From Strigamia acuminata (lineage: Eukaryota > Arthropoda > Chilopoda > Geophilomorpha > Linotaeniidae), in the NCBI GenBank assembly GCA_949358305.1, contig OX442314.1, forward strand, positions 18,345,060 to 18,409,059: a DNA stretch of 64,000 nucleotides, in the 5' to 3' direction. The position numbers and the translations under genes were made by a program. The notes beneath the pieces are model-generated. The model was not told the origin of the DNA, ran no database searches, and saw only the letters and a list, made by a program, of their open reading frames with translations. Positions 12,301-24,500 of the stretch are shown one piece after another (position 1 is the first letter of the stretch; each line of letters starts with the position of its first letter).

Positions 12301-15300
12301 CAGTTGTTTTTGATGCAGCTAACATATCTGGTGTGATAATGGGCAAAGCACCAGAGTTGAGTATGGATGAAAAGCAAATTGCCATGAATATGCGTGCAAA
12401 GAAGAAAACATTGGCTGAAATTGCTGACCAACTTCAAATATCTACATCATGCGTGCGTAAATGTTTGAAACGAATTCAAGATGATGGTGGACAGATAAAA
12501 CCAGTGAAAAAACGACCTGGAAGGCCCCAATGCACAACAACTTGTGAAAATCGAATTCTGAGAAAAGTTGTGTCAAAACAACCAAAGTCAACTGACAACT
12601 GCCAATGAATTGCGTCAGAAATGGAACACTGAAGCCAATATTCATGTGTCCAAAGACACGATGATACAAAGCCTTAAAGATATGGGATACAGATCTAGAG
12701 TACCAAATAGAAAACCTTACTTAAATAAAAAACAAATTGCTAAACGACTTGCATGGGCCAAAGAACATTTGAACTGGACTGCTGAAATGTGGAATTCAGT
12801 GGTTTTTTCGGATGAATCAAAATTCTGTTTATCATTTGGGGACCAAGGAACTCGAGTTTGGAGGAAAAAAGGACAAGAATATCATCCTAAATGTCTGAAA
12901 ACCACTGTTAAGCATCCACTTGGAGTAATGGTCTAGGGATGCATGGCCTCTAAAGGTCCAGGAGAATTAAAATTTGTGGAAGGGACAATAAATGCATTAA
13001 AATACCAGCAAATACTAGAGGAAGGTTTACTACCATTAATGAAAAAGCTAAGAGTACATCGCAAATTGATCTTTCAGCAAGATGGGGCTTTCTGCCATAC
13101 TGCCAAAACTACAACAAAATGGTTTAAACAAAAAAGAATAAACGTTTTATCATAGCCAGACTTAAATCCTATTGAGAATGTATGGAATAAAATGAAAAAG
13201 CGTTTGCAAGCTCAAAAACCAGCAAATAAGACAGAGCTTAAAGCTGCAATCACTGAAATCTGGAAAACAGTTACAGCAGATGAATGTGTCAAGCTTACGT
13301 CATCAATGCCTAAGCGACTTGCTGCGGTAATAAAGGCAAAAGGATATCCCACCAAATATTGAGGTAGTACTCTACTAATTTGAAATATTTATAGCTTAAT
13401 CCCCCAAGTTTCTAAACTTATGCAACAGATAGAGCGAGTTTCCAGACTTCTGCTTCACCAGGGGGTGAATACAATTCAACATATTTATGTTATTTATTTG
13501 ATTTTTTTGAAAACATTTAGATTTTTGGAAAGCTCTATGCTACATTAATAAAATGTTATAAGCTTAATATCCTTTGATTGTTTGTTTTCTCACAATCACA
13601 AACTAACTAAACTCAAATTTTTGAATTCAGCCAAGTTTCCAAACTTATGCTTCTCACTTGTATACCCATATATTTTTTTATTTAATGAAATTTTATTATT
13701 ATTTTAAAATTGTTTTGCACTTTTGGAATAGTTTCACCAATTCATTTGCGATTTTAAGACTAGTCGACACAAAATTTAAGTGGCCATGCTTCATCTAATT
13801 CACAATACTGTACCGCCCCGTTTAATAGCCTGGGCGTTTAATTTTTCTTTTGAGTCTCTGCCGCCCCTCCCGGTGCCCATTTGAAGCCGTCGTTTAAACG
13901 AACCCGGCGCTGAGAAATTGTATAAAATTAATGTTCTTTGAAAGAAATTTTTATTTAAATTCGAAGTCTTACGAATGTATTTTATTGGAGCCATAGCGCT
14001 GTCTTACCATAGGAAATGAAGAATGAAGGCGTCTTTTACCGACGTGTGCGAACATTATCTGGACGTTAGGTTTACCCAGCGCCAATTTGAAACCCGGTGT
14101 TTACGGGCCGGGCGCGTATTGAATTTGGGGTCGCTAACTGCCGGGCGCTAAAACGGGGCCGGCACCTTAATGAACCCCGGCTATTAAACGGGCGGTACGA
14201 TATTCCAAAACAATTGTGAATTCATAAGTGCTGTAGCTAGAAGATTTCGAATTTTTTTGTCGAAAATTGGACTAAAGTTAAAATATTTTCGACTTTTTTA
14301 TTAAAATAATCATCTAAATCTTTCCGAATCCCAACCGAATTCTATGAAAGATTCGGATTGTCGTACCCTGGATTTTTCTATATCACATTTTACGATGGTT
14401 GGGTCATGTGCGATTGGATTAATAGAAAATCAGAAAATTACAAATCCGCAGTACATTGAATGAACCCTTATTATGCTTTTAGTTTACTAAACTGTAACAA
14501 AGAACGTGACCTCAATACGTTTGGTATAGGGTAACAATGTAAACAGAACAAATCGAATGCAGAAGACGAAAAAAAAAATGTAGTGACGGGTAATTCAATA
14601 TTCGCTTGTAAAAACTAAGGGTATCTTGTTCCAGATTCTTGTTTGTTTATTATTTTGATTATGCATTCATGCTGACTGATTTCATAACTCAAATGTGACA
14701 AATGAAAAAAGAAATCTCCTCGCAATTTTTATTTTATCCTTACTCGCACTGCTCTGTTCTGACCTTAAGTTACCATTGGGCTGTTTTGGCTTGGCATTCA
14801 AAATGCACCAGTTGATTAGCATTCAAACATAGCCCACGCTTTAGCTCACAGGTGTTGCCATTTCGAGGAGTCGCAGTCACGACGAGTCTGCTACTCGCAC
14901 ACCTTGAAGCTTGGAGATAGGAAAGCACAAACCTTTCCTTGGCCAAACCTCATTTGTACAAAATCAAGCAACCTGATTTACACCTGTCATAACTTGGAGA
15001 AACTGAGCTCAAATTTATTCCGTCCTTCCAGAATTTTTTTTTTATTAAAATAAAAAATTACTTTTTGTCTCCCAACTTGAAATTGAATTTTATGGAAATT
15101 GAAATTTCGGAAGGGGAGGGAGTGGGGGGTCCTTGAGAAATCCTTGGTGGTATCTGATCTGTTTGCGCGTATGAAGTAGGCGAATTAAAAAAGAAAAACA
15201 AAAAAGTACAGGTGTGTGTGTGTGTGGCATTCAAGTTTTCGAGCTGTCACTTGAAGCGATGCTTTGAGCTTATGCAAGACATTTGCATAAAAGGAAGGCA

Positions 15301-18300
15301 AAAGTTAATTAGTTACCATACTTTCTTCTCAGATGTGTAGTGACACGTTTGAAAAATGTTCCGTCATTTCTACATTGAACGCGAAGCTTAGGAAAGGCAT
15401 AAGCAAGCAGCTGGGTGAACTTGGGTGGAGGGAAAAATGACCTAGAAATGGACGGCTGGTGAGAACAAAAGGGCATATTAATGGTAAACGGGATCTTCCT
15501 TATCTATAAACGTGTCGCCACGTATGACAAATAGTCGAGAGTTCGCTCAGCAACGTCATTTTTCTTTGAACGTGACAAGTGCATAAAAAAATATGCACGA
15601 CCCTGTTAGAGCGAATTGAGTTTGAGTTTTTCTTTTATGGGTTTCTTTTGCTTTTATGTTCGTAGTAAACATCTGGTGCGTGATGGAAATAGTTGATTAA
15701 TTGCTGATTAAAAAATATAACCAGGGAATGCCATCAAGTGTAAATCACGACTTTACTGATTTTTTTTTTCGGATTAAAGTTTAAGTTATTAATATTAAAG
15801 TAGGTTTTTTTTTTTTATAATAAGTAAAGGATTTCTGTAAGTTATGCATTCAATTAGCCTTCACCTCAAGTTTTTACATGATTTATCCATTTGATAGGTG
15901 CTTTTGCGCATCTAACGCATCGTATTTCAGTTTGCGGTAGGTATTTTTGCCTTCTAATTATGAGCGATTGTAAACAGTTATTACAGTTGAACGAAAAAGT
16001 GGAAAATGTTGTTCGGGTAATTTTTTTTTTTAGGTTATAAAACAAGATTTTTATAACTTATACTTACGTGAGGAAAAATGGTGTATATAAATCGAGTTTT
16101 ATTATCTTAAGCCTCATGGCTGCTGTAGAAAGGTAGAAACACTTGTTGCCGTCTGTCTCTAAATACCGAACAATTCTACAGCTTTGCAGTGTCGAAGCTG
16201 AGAATTGCGAATAGCATCGATAAAAATAATTGCTGTGTTGACATTTTTATGCGTTACATTACGAACGTAAATGGTGGTTTTTGGTTCAGGAATTCTTGAA
16301 AAAAATCTTTAAATATTCTTAAAAATTTAACTACCGGTAATTTAGAAAGATTTTTTTGAAAGAATTATTTGCAAGTTGGACAATTGAGTTATTATTCTAG
16401 CAATTCTTCATTTTTAAGGGAAAGTTTAGTTACAGATAGAGTATCAGAAAAAGCTCGTGACAAACACAGTTTCTGCAAATTATAAATAACTCATTATTTC
16501 ATGTTTATCTTTACATTTAACAAAATTAAAAATGTTTTTTTTCTTTTAAAGCATTAATTCTGTACAGTGTATTGTGGTGCGTTTAAAGTTTCAGTTTTTG
16601 CTGTTTTTAGTTTTTCTATAAATAGAATGGACACCTAAAGCAGCCATAAATCATCAAAAACTGCAAAAAGTGAAACCACAACCATAAAAAGTGGTTTTTT
16701 AAGTACTTTATGTCTGGTTTTGGTTTTTACAATGCAATTCAAAATGGCTGCCGTACGAGGTTGGGTAGGTTCAAATTTCCAATTGATATAATGCTTACAT
16801 CCAAAAAACAAAAGTGGCAGTCCAACAAAAATTGTGTTTATTATGTGAAAATGAAAGAATTTGAATTATATTTACGGAAAAAAGATTATTTAACACAAAA
16901 ACGAAACAATAATCTGGCATGTTTTAGTCTCATTTAAACAAGTGTAAAACATTTACCCCTTTATAAATTATCTGTTTGGCATGTTTTTAAATGACAAGAA
17001 TGTCGCACTATTCGTTTGCGTGACAATTTCGTATCAGAAGTGCCAAGGTAAGAAAGTGTTAATGGGGTTATATTCATAACCATTCACACGTAGTTCAATT
17101 CATTATGAAATATAAAAAAAAAAAAACCCTTAATGTATATGTGAAAAATAATATTGCTTTCGAAGGCCACTAACTTTATTTTTTTCGAATTGTTGATGGC
17201 CGTGACCAATGCATTTCGACATGCTAAATTCAGTTTTTTATCAACTTCCACAATTAGACGTTTCGAGCGGGTGTAGCATTTCTTTTATTGGTCAATAAAT
17301 TTTGCAAATACAAGCTCGTGTATAGAAAGAAAGATAAATGACGAGATGAAGATGAAAATAAAGAGGCTCAAACCAAAAAAGAGAAATATACAATTTATGT
17401 ATTCTTCTCTTTCTTCTCCCCTCATCTGCACCTGTAAAATGGGTGTCCAGTGTGTTGATTCAATCTTGACCAAAAAGGTCCCATGAATTGTGAGAGCGGA
17501 CAATTTGATGTGTCCTTGAATGATGGAGTCTTGTTTTTAAAGGGACCACCCACCAGATTAGTCTACTATGAATTTCTCTTTCCCCCAGCCACTCGAGTTG
17601 TCTGTCTCTTGGAAATAAATGTTAGCGTTCAATTGGAGGGAGATATGATGGATGAGAGTTTGGTTAGGGGAAGGCCGCGTCTGGTTTAAGAGAACCGCCA
17701 CTCGTGACCCCTGGTGGTTTGCAAGACGCAATCCCCTGTCTTGGGTCTTTTAAGTGGGGCCAACGTTGCGGAATACAGCTTCATATAAAAATGGTGGCCG
17801 GGCCTGATGGAGCAGCATTCCTTCACTCCATTTGCTTATTAAGTGAGTTTGGGGATGGAAGTTATGGTGGACTGTGGTCAGCTGAGTCACGATTTGCCTT
17901 GAGCTTGAGACGTATTGTGGGAATTGTTTTTAAAAAACGATGAAAGAAAAAATTACGAATTTTTTTTTCTTTTTTACATCATTATAAAGAGGAAGGAGTT
18001 TTTTGTTTTTTTTTACTTTTTTATGTCTTTTTGGAAGTGCAAGTTGCATATATATTTGTGTGTGATGACCTCTTGTGTTGATAATTTGTTTTCTTGGCGC
18101 CAGTCAGCAGCCACGTTCGAATGTTTATGTCGATCTACCCGTTTCGAATGACCATTTTTTTCTTTTCGTTTTAAAGTTAATTTTTCACTTTTATCTTTCA
18201 CCGGTTTTGACTGTGGCCTCGTCTCGTTTCCATTATTCAGTTTGGTTTGATGTAATTACCCGAGAAAAAGCGTCGTTGTTCGTCTTTGTCGATGCAATTT

Positions 18301-19107
18301 CAGCTAAAACGTGGATGATGACCCAATTAACATCGCAAGAGCCGTTTCATTGCCATAGAAGCGACACAGAAAGGATTTAAATATTTGACATTCTCCTGCT
18401 GTGTCATCTCGTTGAAAGGAAAATGATGTGAAAATTAAAACATCATTAATGATTGAAATAACCCCTTGGTCCGTCGGATTAGGTGCTCCTACCAATGCAG
18501 TCATCCTTGAATACAAATCACAGAGTAGAGTGGGGCGCGCGTGTTGCACGTGGCATTGAAGTCGAGGAAGATGGATGCACTTGCGCCCTGTCCGCCCCCA
18601 CTTGTCGAGACACGCGCGTTATGTGATCACGTGTCGTCCTATATTAGAGTGTCGTGTCGGGCGTTGGTGTAAATTAATTTGTGGGTGAGGCCGGGCCCCC
18701 ACGTCGGATATCCTTGAATGCACTTGGCATTTTTTTGTTTTCGTTTTTATTACCTGCCAATTAAGTGACACAGGTGGGTGATGCCTGCGGCGACTTAGTG
18801 GGCTGCACCTCGAGCCCCAGGCGTGGGGCGAGCAGGTCGGGAGTGGCACATGACTGCGCTATGGTGGAAAAGTGGGCAGTAACTGGTCGGGACGCAGGTG
18901 ACGCCGAGTTACACGCCTACACAGACTCGCTCTCTTTTGTGCAACCTAGACACTATGGGACCGTTCAAGGATAGATAGACCTAAATTTCCATGTTGTGTA
19001 ATTGGAACTTGGCACTGCAGAAGTCGTGTGGTAGCGACTACTGGCTCGTTGTTGAGCTTGGAGGGCATTTTTGTTTAGTGTCACCAGTTAATTTGTTAGG
19101 ACTTCAT

Positions 19108-19138
<31 letters not shown>

Positions 19139-20384
19139 TGTATAATCGTTTCCTCGTGGGTGTGACGTGAAAATGTTCATGCTTGACTTGCTAATCAGAT
19201 GTTTGCATGGCAAGGTCTTTCAATGCACTTTGATTACAACGAGTTGGAATTTTTTATTTATTTATTTATTTTTTTGGATTTTTTTTTTTTTTTTTTAAAT
19301 TCTTGAACGTCTTTTGAATGGAATCGTATTTTACTTGTGTTTTGATAGCCCTATTCGGTTGTAAAAAGAGGAAGGGAGAAAAATTGTTACTACCACGCTG
19401 TTTTCTAATTAGACTGGCTGCTGGTTTAAGTTTCTCAACATTGGGGAGTGTAATGGGGACAGAAAAGCTTTGACTTATTTGGAGCTTCGGTGCAGATTTT
19501 CAATGCGGTCATGGACTTTATGCCAAAGGGTGCACAGCTGAATTTGGCTAATTTCTTTGCCTGTTGGCTTCACAGATTTCTCATGTATATTTAATTGAAA
19601 TCAGTAGGATTCATTTTTTTATCTTTTAAATTTGTTTTTTTCCTTTTTTTTTTTTTTCATTTTTTTTTTGTATTTTTGATGAGAAATGGAAAGCGCAAAG
19701 GGTGATTTGAAGGAATGTTGCGGCTAATTTCTTTGACATGTTTCTAATGGAAAAAAAAAATTGTTTCTTTTAGGAATAATGCAAAAGATTTGTTCCACCT
19801 CCTTGAAAGCAACCTTTGATTTGCAACTTGTGTCTTATAGAGTTGGCGGACCACCCACAGATGAAATTGGCTTAAGCCAATTGCATTTGAACTACTGCAA
19901 CTTACCTTTTACAACAATAAATTAAAACCCGGCAACCAGTGATTATCTTTAACCACATACATTTTTGCGGAGTTTTGCAAGAGCTTAGTGATGTATCCAA
20001 TTCGGAGCTGTGACTCCATTATACAACTATTTCTTTGAAGGAGAAGAATTAGTTGTTTTTTTTTCAAGTTGTTTTAAAGTGTACTTATTTTTTTTTCTTA
20101 TCCTGCTGTGAGTTTTACCCCTCACCTTTTTTTGTACCGAATGAAAGAGGTGAGTTTTTGTCGGGGCGTGAAGTTGCGAGTTTTCTATTCAACCCGTTTG
20201 TCCCTTGGCAAACTTCTTTATCATTTGAATCAGAATTAAGGCTATGTAGGGTGTTCAGCTTCATTTGCTCTCGGAACAAGATGTCGTCCACCCCACAGTT
20301 ACAGAGGGATAAAAGGGGCGACGAGTAACAACACCTCGAGAGGATTCCTTTTTTCAACTGGCATCACCCTAGTTCTCTTTTTTT

Positions 20385-20421
<37 letters not shown>

Positions 20422-22884
20422 GCTCTTGCTTTCAATTTAAAGAGGGAAATTTGCATGCTCATTGGATGGAAAATTGTGTTTTATTATTTTGCAACAGTTG
20501 CAGTGGCGGTAATCGTGCATTCATGCGGACCATGGTCGATTTACTGCGGCATATCCAAGTCGAAACTCCGTCCAAACGATTTGTTCTTCGAATTTAAAAG
20601 CGGACAGATTGACGGCTGTTATCTGACTTTGCTATCTTGACAGATTCAAATTATCATTCGCGGAGCATTGCAATTTGCCATAGATGATTTTATCGTGTTC
20701 TAATTATACAGTATAATACGGAGTATTTGTTTTAATTCAAATCGAGGATTTCCAGTTTTTAATACGTGTACGCCAAATAATGTTCAATTTACTTTTCACA
20801 TAATTTTCGTGATAAATCGAACGCGATTTAATGACCAGTTGTTGTTATTTTTTTTTCTTTCCGCAATTTTTATTATTACACTCGAATAGACTCGTGACAA
20901 ACAAGCTATTTTTTCTAAATTCCACGTTAAACAAATTTCCTGATGCGTGGAAATACACGAAGGCAACTTCTCAACCCTTGCATTAATTGTGCAACAGGTG
21001 CGCACGAACAGAAGGTGGATGAGTTCTATCTTTCTTTGTACTGTATATATTTTCAAAATCTTTTTTTTTTTTAAATTGACTGGGGAAAGCGAGATCATTT
21101 CTATCACTTTAAAACGATCAAAAGTGATCCGCAGAGTCCCATTTCATTTGAGATGACGTGGACATCAATTTGCGCGTCTCAGTTGGGGCAGGAAACGACA
21201 AGATGTCGTGAGATAAATTTTTGGCGACAAGGAAAAGTCATTTGCGGCACATTATTTGGATGTCGGGAGCTCCTTGCACTTGTACTTGGGCGTTGCGACC
21301 AATCTCAAAGAGTGTTACACTTTGCACCTGGTTTTGAGCACGACAATTTTTAATTAAATAAATTGATTTTATCTAAGTCTACTCCATTTTTTTTGTTTCT
21401 TCTTTTAAAAGGTTCAGTCACGCTATGATCTCAACTTATTGTTTTTTTTTTCTTATTATAAAATCGGTTATGCCTTTAATTCCTTTGGGCTCTTGGAATT
21501 AGACAAAGCTTCATCAAGCCTTGACAAGGTGATTGATTTGTAGCAAGGGTAAAAACTGATGTGGATTGTAATGAGTGGGCGGTGAAGCGCCACTGGCGTT
21601 CCACCTATAAATCTTTTGGGTGCAAAGATGAGCGGATAATTTTCTTTTTGCCAAACATGGGCAAATTTAATTTAAAAAAATTGGAGATTACACCTTGCAG
21701 GCGATTCTTTCACACGTTAACACAGGTGTCAATCATTTTCTCGCAGCCAAACAAGCATTTGACACATTGTTTCATCACGTTTCAAGGTACTGTATATATA
21801 TTTATTAATAATAGTTAAGTTTTTCATGTAATATCATAGCTGCGGCTTGATTGGCACTTGTTATAATAACATTGGCCGTCGGGTGTTTTCTCCAAGTTTT
21901 TCTGAGGGTTGGTTCGTTTTCGATGGTGGTGATTAACATTTGATTACGGTAATCAGTACTCAAAGTCTACCCTCCTTCTCGGTCTCTTATCTCGGCGAAA
22001 ACGCGTGTGGGTCGGGGTGATGTTTCGTGTTTGGGAGCAATTTGGGTGTTTGCTGATGAAAAGGCTCACCTTGATCATCTGCTATGTTTGATGATGGATG
22101 GTCACACTCACGTCAAATATCAAAACGAACCTCGCTGGGAATGTGTCTCGACAATTATTTTTTCTTTTTCTTTTTATTTATTATTTATTTTTTTTTGTAC
22201 TGGAGTACAATTATGTTGTTTAAAGAAAGGTTTCCAGGTGTGAGAGGCTCGTTTTCAGGTGAGAGAGATGGGCAATCATGAAATAATGCTCTGGGGAGTT
22301 CTGGATATGATTTAAACCTTGTATTATCAATTGCACGGAATCGTTGCTTTTGTGGGTTGAATTGATTAAGATCGTCTAAGGTTTGTTGCGGGATTTGGTT
22401 ACGTGAAGTCGGTCTATAAAAATGGCCTCGGGGGTATTGGAGGGCTCGGAGTGTTTCAGTGACATTGGTGAGACAGCTCAAACGACCGCGCCCACTGCCA
22501 AATTGACACCGAGGCAGGTGTGGGATGCGAGCGAGTGTGGTAATTGGGATTAGATAAATTATTTTTATTTTTTTTTTGTTATTGTTGTACGAGTATTATA
22601 AAAATGGAGTTGGGGGATTTCAATTAAACCGGAAGCACAGTGATTATTGCACGAGCGTCGGGTGTGGTGATGGGAAGTGAGTCGTTGAAGATGGCACTAG
22701 TGCGTTTCCTTTTACCTTGAAATATATAAAACAAAGTTTGATCTAGTTTTGAGCGTTTTTGTTTGGAAAGCAATTTTTGTTCTTATTTTATTTTGGCTTT
22801 GTTTGTTTATTTTCAGAAAAAGTGCGTCAAATTCAAGAGAAGTTGGAGGAATTTATCCAATCGCTTAATACCGAGAAAAGTTGA
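3391..22884 (+). CDS. OPA1: OPA1, mitochondrial inner-membrane dynamin-like GTPase
   Basis: Exons: 3391-3681, 3755-3899, 3955-4071, 4519-4751, 4818-4904, 4963-5157, 5212-5358, 5421-5520, 5580-5710, 5776-6037, 6112-6346, 6404-6632, 6693-6801, 6861-6994, 7063-7149, 7203-7316, 7386-7590 and 22817-22884. They join in frame to 962 residues, close to the roughly 960 usual for OPA1. The N-terminus is Arg/Ser/Cys-rich like a mitochondrial presequence, followed by a membrane segment near residues 79-94. A coiled coil precedes the GTPase domain, with G1 GDQSSGKTS (296-304), G3 DLPG (399-402) and G4 TKVD (468-471). The stalk and C-terminal GED-like helix follow. OPA1 fuses inner membranes and shapes cristae. 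Oddities are the 15.2-kb last intron, a probable GC-AG intron after 7316, and an uncertain first exon (an alternative start at 3255 splices to 3411 in frame). The family assignment is very strong. Confidence 0.96.
8688..8927. mobile_element. MITE-like inverted-repeat element
   Basis: The left end TACCGTATTTTATCGATTAA and the reverse complement of the right end TACAGTATTTTACCGATTAA match closely. The match continues into AAGAG and GCCGC on both sides. At about 240 bp with no coding capacity, this looks like a non-autonomous DNA transposon. A clear target-site duplication was not identified. Confidence 0.6.
10122..10407. mobile_element. MITE-like element with long inverted ends
   Basis: The left end AGTGGCTATGTTCATGTC matches the reverse complement of the right end AGTGGCTATATTCGTGTC. 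Similarity continues for about 60 bp through AACGTATTATTTT and GCTGTGATTG. The core contains a short tandem TTGCTATG repeat. The length is 286 bp, with no open frame. The superfamily is not clear and no obvious duplication flanks it. Confidence 0.6.
11995..12250 (+). repeat. Left terminal inverted repeat of the Tc1 element
   Basis: This 256-bp arm is near-identical to the reverse complement of 13405-13660. It contains an inner block (TTTGGAAACTTGG outside, TTTAGAAACTTGAG inside) that may be a second transposase-binding direct repeat, as in IR/DR-type Tc1 elements. Confidence 0.9.
12339..13362 (+). pseudogene. Degenerate Tc1-type transposase
   Basis: From ATG 12339 the frame encodes an N-terminal helix-turn-helix region ([19 protein letters not shown]) and a GRPQ linker like the GRPR AT-hook-like motif of Tc1 transposases. 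It then runs into a stop at 12606. The rest of the protein continues in a frame shifted by one base (from about 12568) to TGA at 13360, but contains in-frame TAG codons at 12934 and 13153. Both are where the family usually has Trp (tgg to tag). Catalytic Asp residues are visible in FSDESKF and FQQDGAF, and the third acidic residue in PDLNPIEN. Only 30 positions separate the second Asp from the Glu, where Tc1 enzymes have 34, so a small deletion is likely. The copy cannot encode an intact enzyme. Confidence 0.9.
13405..13660 (-). repeat. Right terminal inverted repeat of the Tc1 element
   Basis: This arm mirrors the left one, with a handful of substitutions near 13490-13530. It is followed by TA. 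Confidence 0.9.
13806..14203. mobile_element. MITE-like element with GC-rich inverted ends
   Basis: The left end GTACCGCCCCGTTTAATAGCC is mirrored by GGCTATTAAACGGGCGGTAC at the right end. The interior is GC-richer than its surroundings and repeats variants of the end motif (for example CCGGGCGC and AACCCGGCGC). The length is about 400 bp, with no coding capacity. It lies about 150 bp from the Tc1 element. Confidence 0.6.
19105..19140 (+). repeat. (TTTA)n simple repeat
   Basis: This is a run of about eight TTTA units within the OPA1 terminal intron. A second, shorter tract follows near 19254-19270. Confidence 0.9.
20391..20415 (+). repeat. Poly-T tract
   Basis: Twenty-five consecutive T bases in the OPA1 terminal intron. 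Confidence 0.9.
22817..22884 (+). CDS. OPA1: Orphan terminal coding exon of OPA1
   Basis: After the acceptor TTTTCAG the reading frame gives [17 protein letters not shown] and ends with TGA at 22882-22884. This matches the conserved C-terminal helix of OPA1. It completes the phase-1 codon left open at 7590, giving [13 protein letters not shown] across the junction. A polyadenylation signal AATAAA lies at about 23023-23028. No other exon in the intervening 15.2 kb fits this position. Confidence 0.92.
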
Positions 22885-23050
22885 ATTTGAATGTCTTTGT
22901 CCTTTTTTTTGGAATTGTTATAGCTTTTAAAATTAGTGGAAAAACGTATATATGAATTAAAAAGTAACACATTGTGATCAAGAGGAGAAAAGATTTTTTT
23001 TTTAATTTCCTAATTGTATAAAAATAAATGAAAATTCTCGTGTGTTAATT

Positions 23051-23338
23051 CTAATTTAAAAAATAGAAATAAAAAAAGGTAGAAATAAATTTTATTTTAA
23101 ATATCTGCGAAGCGAATGAGTGGGTGGGGATGTTGACCGAGACGCACGTGCCTGTATCTCCTGCCTTAGGCAACTCCACCCAGTATTCACGTGGATCGTT
23201 ACAAAGCGGAATGGCAATTATTTCACACCGTCTCCGAATTTCCTTTGGCGTCGGTCCAACAGGTACACGAAAAGTAGGTTTTATTGGCATTTGGCAGCAA
23301 GCCAGGGCCGACACGTGCAACAGCCGTGTGTTAATCAC
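23051..23338 (-). other. Unrecognised open frame between the OPA1 and HES 3' ends
   Basis: A 95-codon open frame lies on the minus strand in a GC-richer island, and the plus strand is also open over most of it. It includes PTPKEIRRRCEIIAIPLCND and YWVELPKAGDTGT, which I do not recognise. It lies downstream of the HES stop and overlaps the likely OPA1 3' flank. It could be 3' UTR sequence, a gene fragment or chance. Confidence 0.2.
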
Positions 23339-23573
23339 TTTTGACCGCTTTACACACAGCTTTCATATCAAAACATATATATAAAAAAAAATGAATACAA
23401 TTTGAAAACGAAGGTAAAAAAAAAAATTGGAATATTTTTTTTATTCTAAAATATAATAATTCTATATTTGTCATAGGTAAATGAGGTAAATTGTACAGCA
23501 AAATAGAACAGGTGTGAACGGTATAACAGAGTATCACAGTATTGTATACACGTCAATTGTAATGAAAATGAAA

Positions 23574-24500
23574 CTACCACGGACGCCACACTTCTTGGGA
23601 TTTAATAAGATTGTTATCTGGAGCACGTTGTGTTTTTGGATTGTACGTTGGAAGTATAAAGGCTATTTGTCCATTAGCTAACCGCATGGGAATCAACTGA
23701 ACGCCACCGATCACAGGTATCAAAGTTTGGACGGAATCAGGGACGCATTCAGCATCCATAATTGTTGATGTTGACGGCTCGGTTGTCAATTCGCGATTCG
23801 TTGCAGTTAGGGTTGTTGATGATGCGGTTCGTTTCAACCCGTTCATACACCTGGACAGGTGATTAATTAGGCGAGTTCGTGTGGTTTCATCGACGTGGCC
23901 TTCCCCACCTTCCAGGTACCGGGTTACTTCGTTGGCACATTCACCATATCCAGCGCTGAATTTAGCCGATGTTAATGATGGATTATCTGAGTCCGCATTT
24001 GCTGTAAATTGTATTTTTATTATTTAGAATTTTTAATTGTGTAATAAAAATGAAATAACAACCAGTTAGTTCCGTTAATAAGAAATTAAATGTACCTGTT
24101 AACTGTTGTCGTTGAAGGTTTTGGAGGTATTTGACTGTCATTTCAAGAATGTCTGCTTTTTCTAACTTGGAATGCTTTGAATTCTAATTTTTGTTTTTTT
24201 TAAAAAAAAGGAAGAATAAAAGTTTGATTAATTATTCTATTGGTGAGTTTACGATTTATTTGATCTTACATCTTTCTTTACTGCATTTAAAATGAGTGTT
24301 TTAAGCTCAGTAAGCGAATGATTTATTCGGGCCCTTCTTCGTTTTTCCATTAAAGGTTTATTACTCTATAAAATTGAAATTAATATTTTAAATTTGAAAC
24401 AAAAAATATTTGTCGTTGGAAATTAAAAGTAATTATAAATGTTATGACTTACCCTGCGAGCTTCACTCGCTTTGCTGGACGCGGTTTTTTCAGCTGGCAT
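23574..24500 (-). CDS. HES: Hairy/HES-family bHLH-Orange transcriptional repressor
   Basis: Exons on the minus strand: 24453-24500, 24270-24365, 24096-24183 and 23574-24001. They join to 219 residues. The bHLH region (about 18-75) begins [14 protein letters not shown] and keeps the Pro in the basic region that marks Hairy/E(spl) proteins. It continues with [14 protein letters not shown] and ends in LQNLQRQQ. An Orange domain follows ([12 protein letters not shown] through INHLSRCMN), and the protein ends in WRPW, the Groucho/TLE co-repressor motif. The [16 protein letters not shown] start and the QIAFILP motif before WRPW favour the HES1/hairy/deadpan subgroup over E(spl). These proteins repress neurogenic and segmentation targets and are commonly Notch-regulated. 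The gene is convergent with OPA1 and faces a large gene-free upstream region. Confidence 0.95.

Larger units (their letters stand above)
11995..13660 (+). mobile_element. Tc1/mariner transposon with 256-bp terminal inverted repeats
   Basis: The element is 1,666 bp. It starts CAAGTGAGAAGC, ends GCTTCTCACTTG, and is flanked by TA on both sides (11993-11994 and 13661-13662), as expected for Tc1/mariner insertion. The inverted repeats run 11995-12250 and 13405-13660, are equal in length and differ by only a few bases, so the copy is fairly young. The transposase inside is broken. It sits inside the last OPA1 intron. Confidence 0.93.
7591..22816 (+). other. OPA1: 15.2-kb terminal intron of OPA1
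   Basis: The donor is CTAA|GTTAGT at 7591 and the acceptor is TTTTCAG at 22816. The intron holds a Tc1 element (11995-13660) and MITE-like inverted repeats at 8688-8927, 10122-10407 and about 13806-14203. It also has a (TTTA)n tract near 19105-19140 and a 25-T run at 20391-20415. The rest shows no convincing coding exon. Short open frames occur on both strands but lack splice logic or recognisable motifs. GC-richer stretches near 9.1-9.8, 17.4-17.9 and 18.5-18.95 kb could be regulatory for the nearby HES gene; that is inference only. Confidence 0.75.

Noticed and set aside
16560..16700. Possible inverted repeat (TTTCAGTTTTTGC / GCAAAAAGTGAAAC)
   Set aside because: Too imperfect and AT-rich to call an element.
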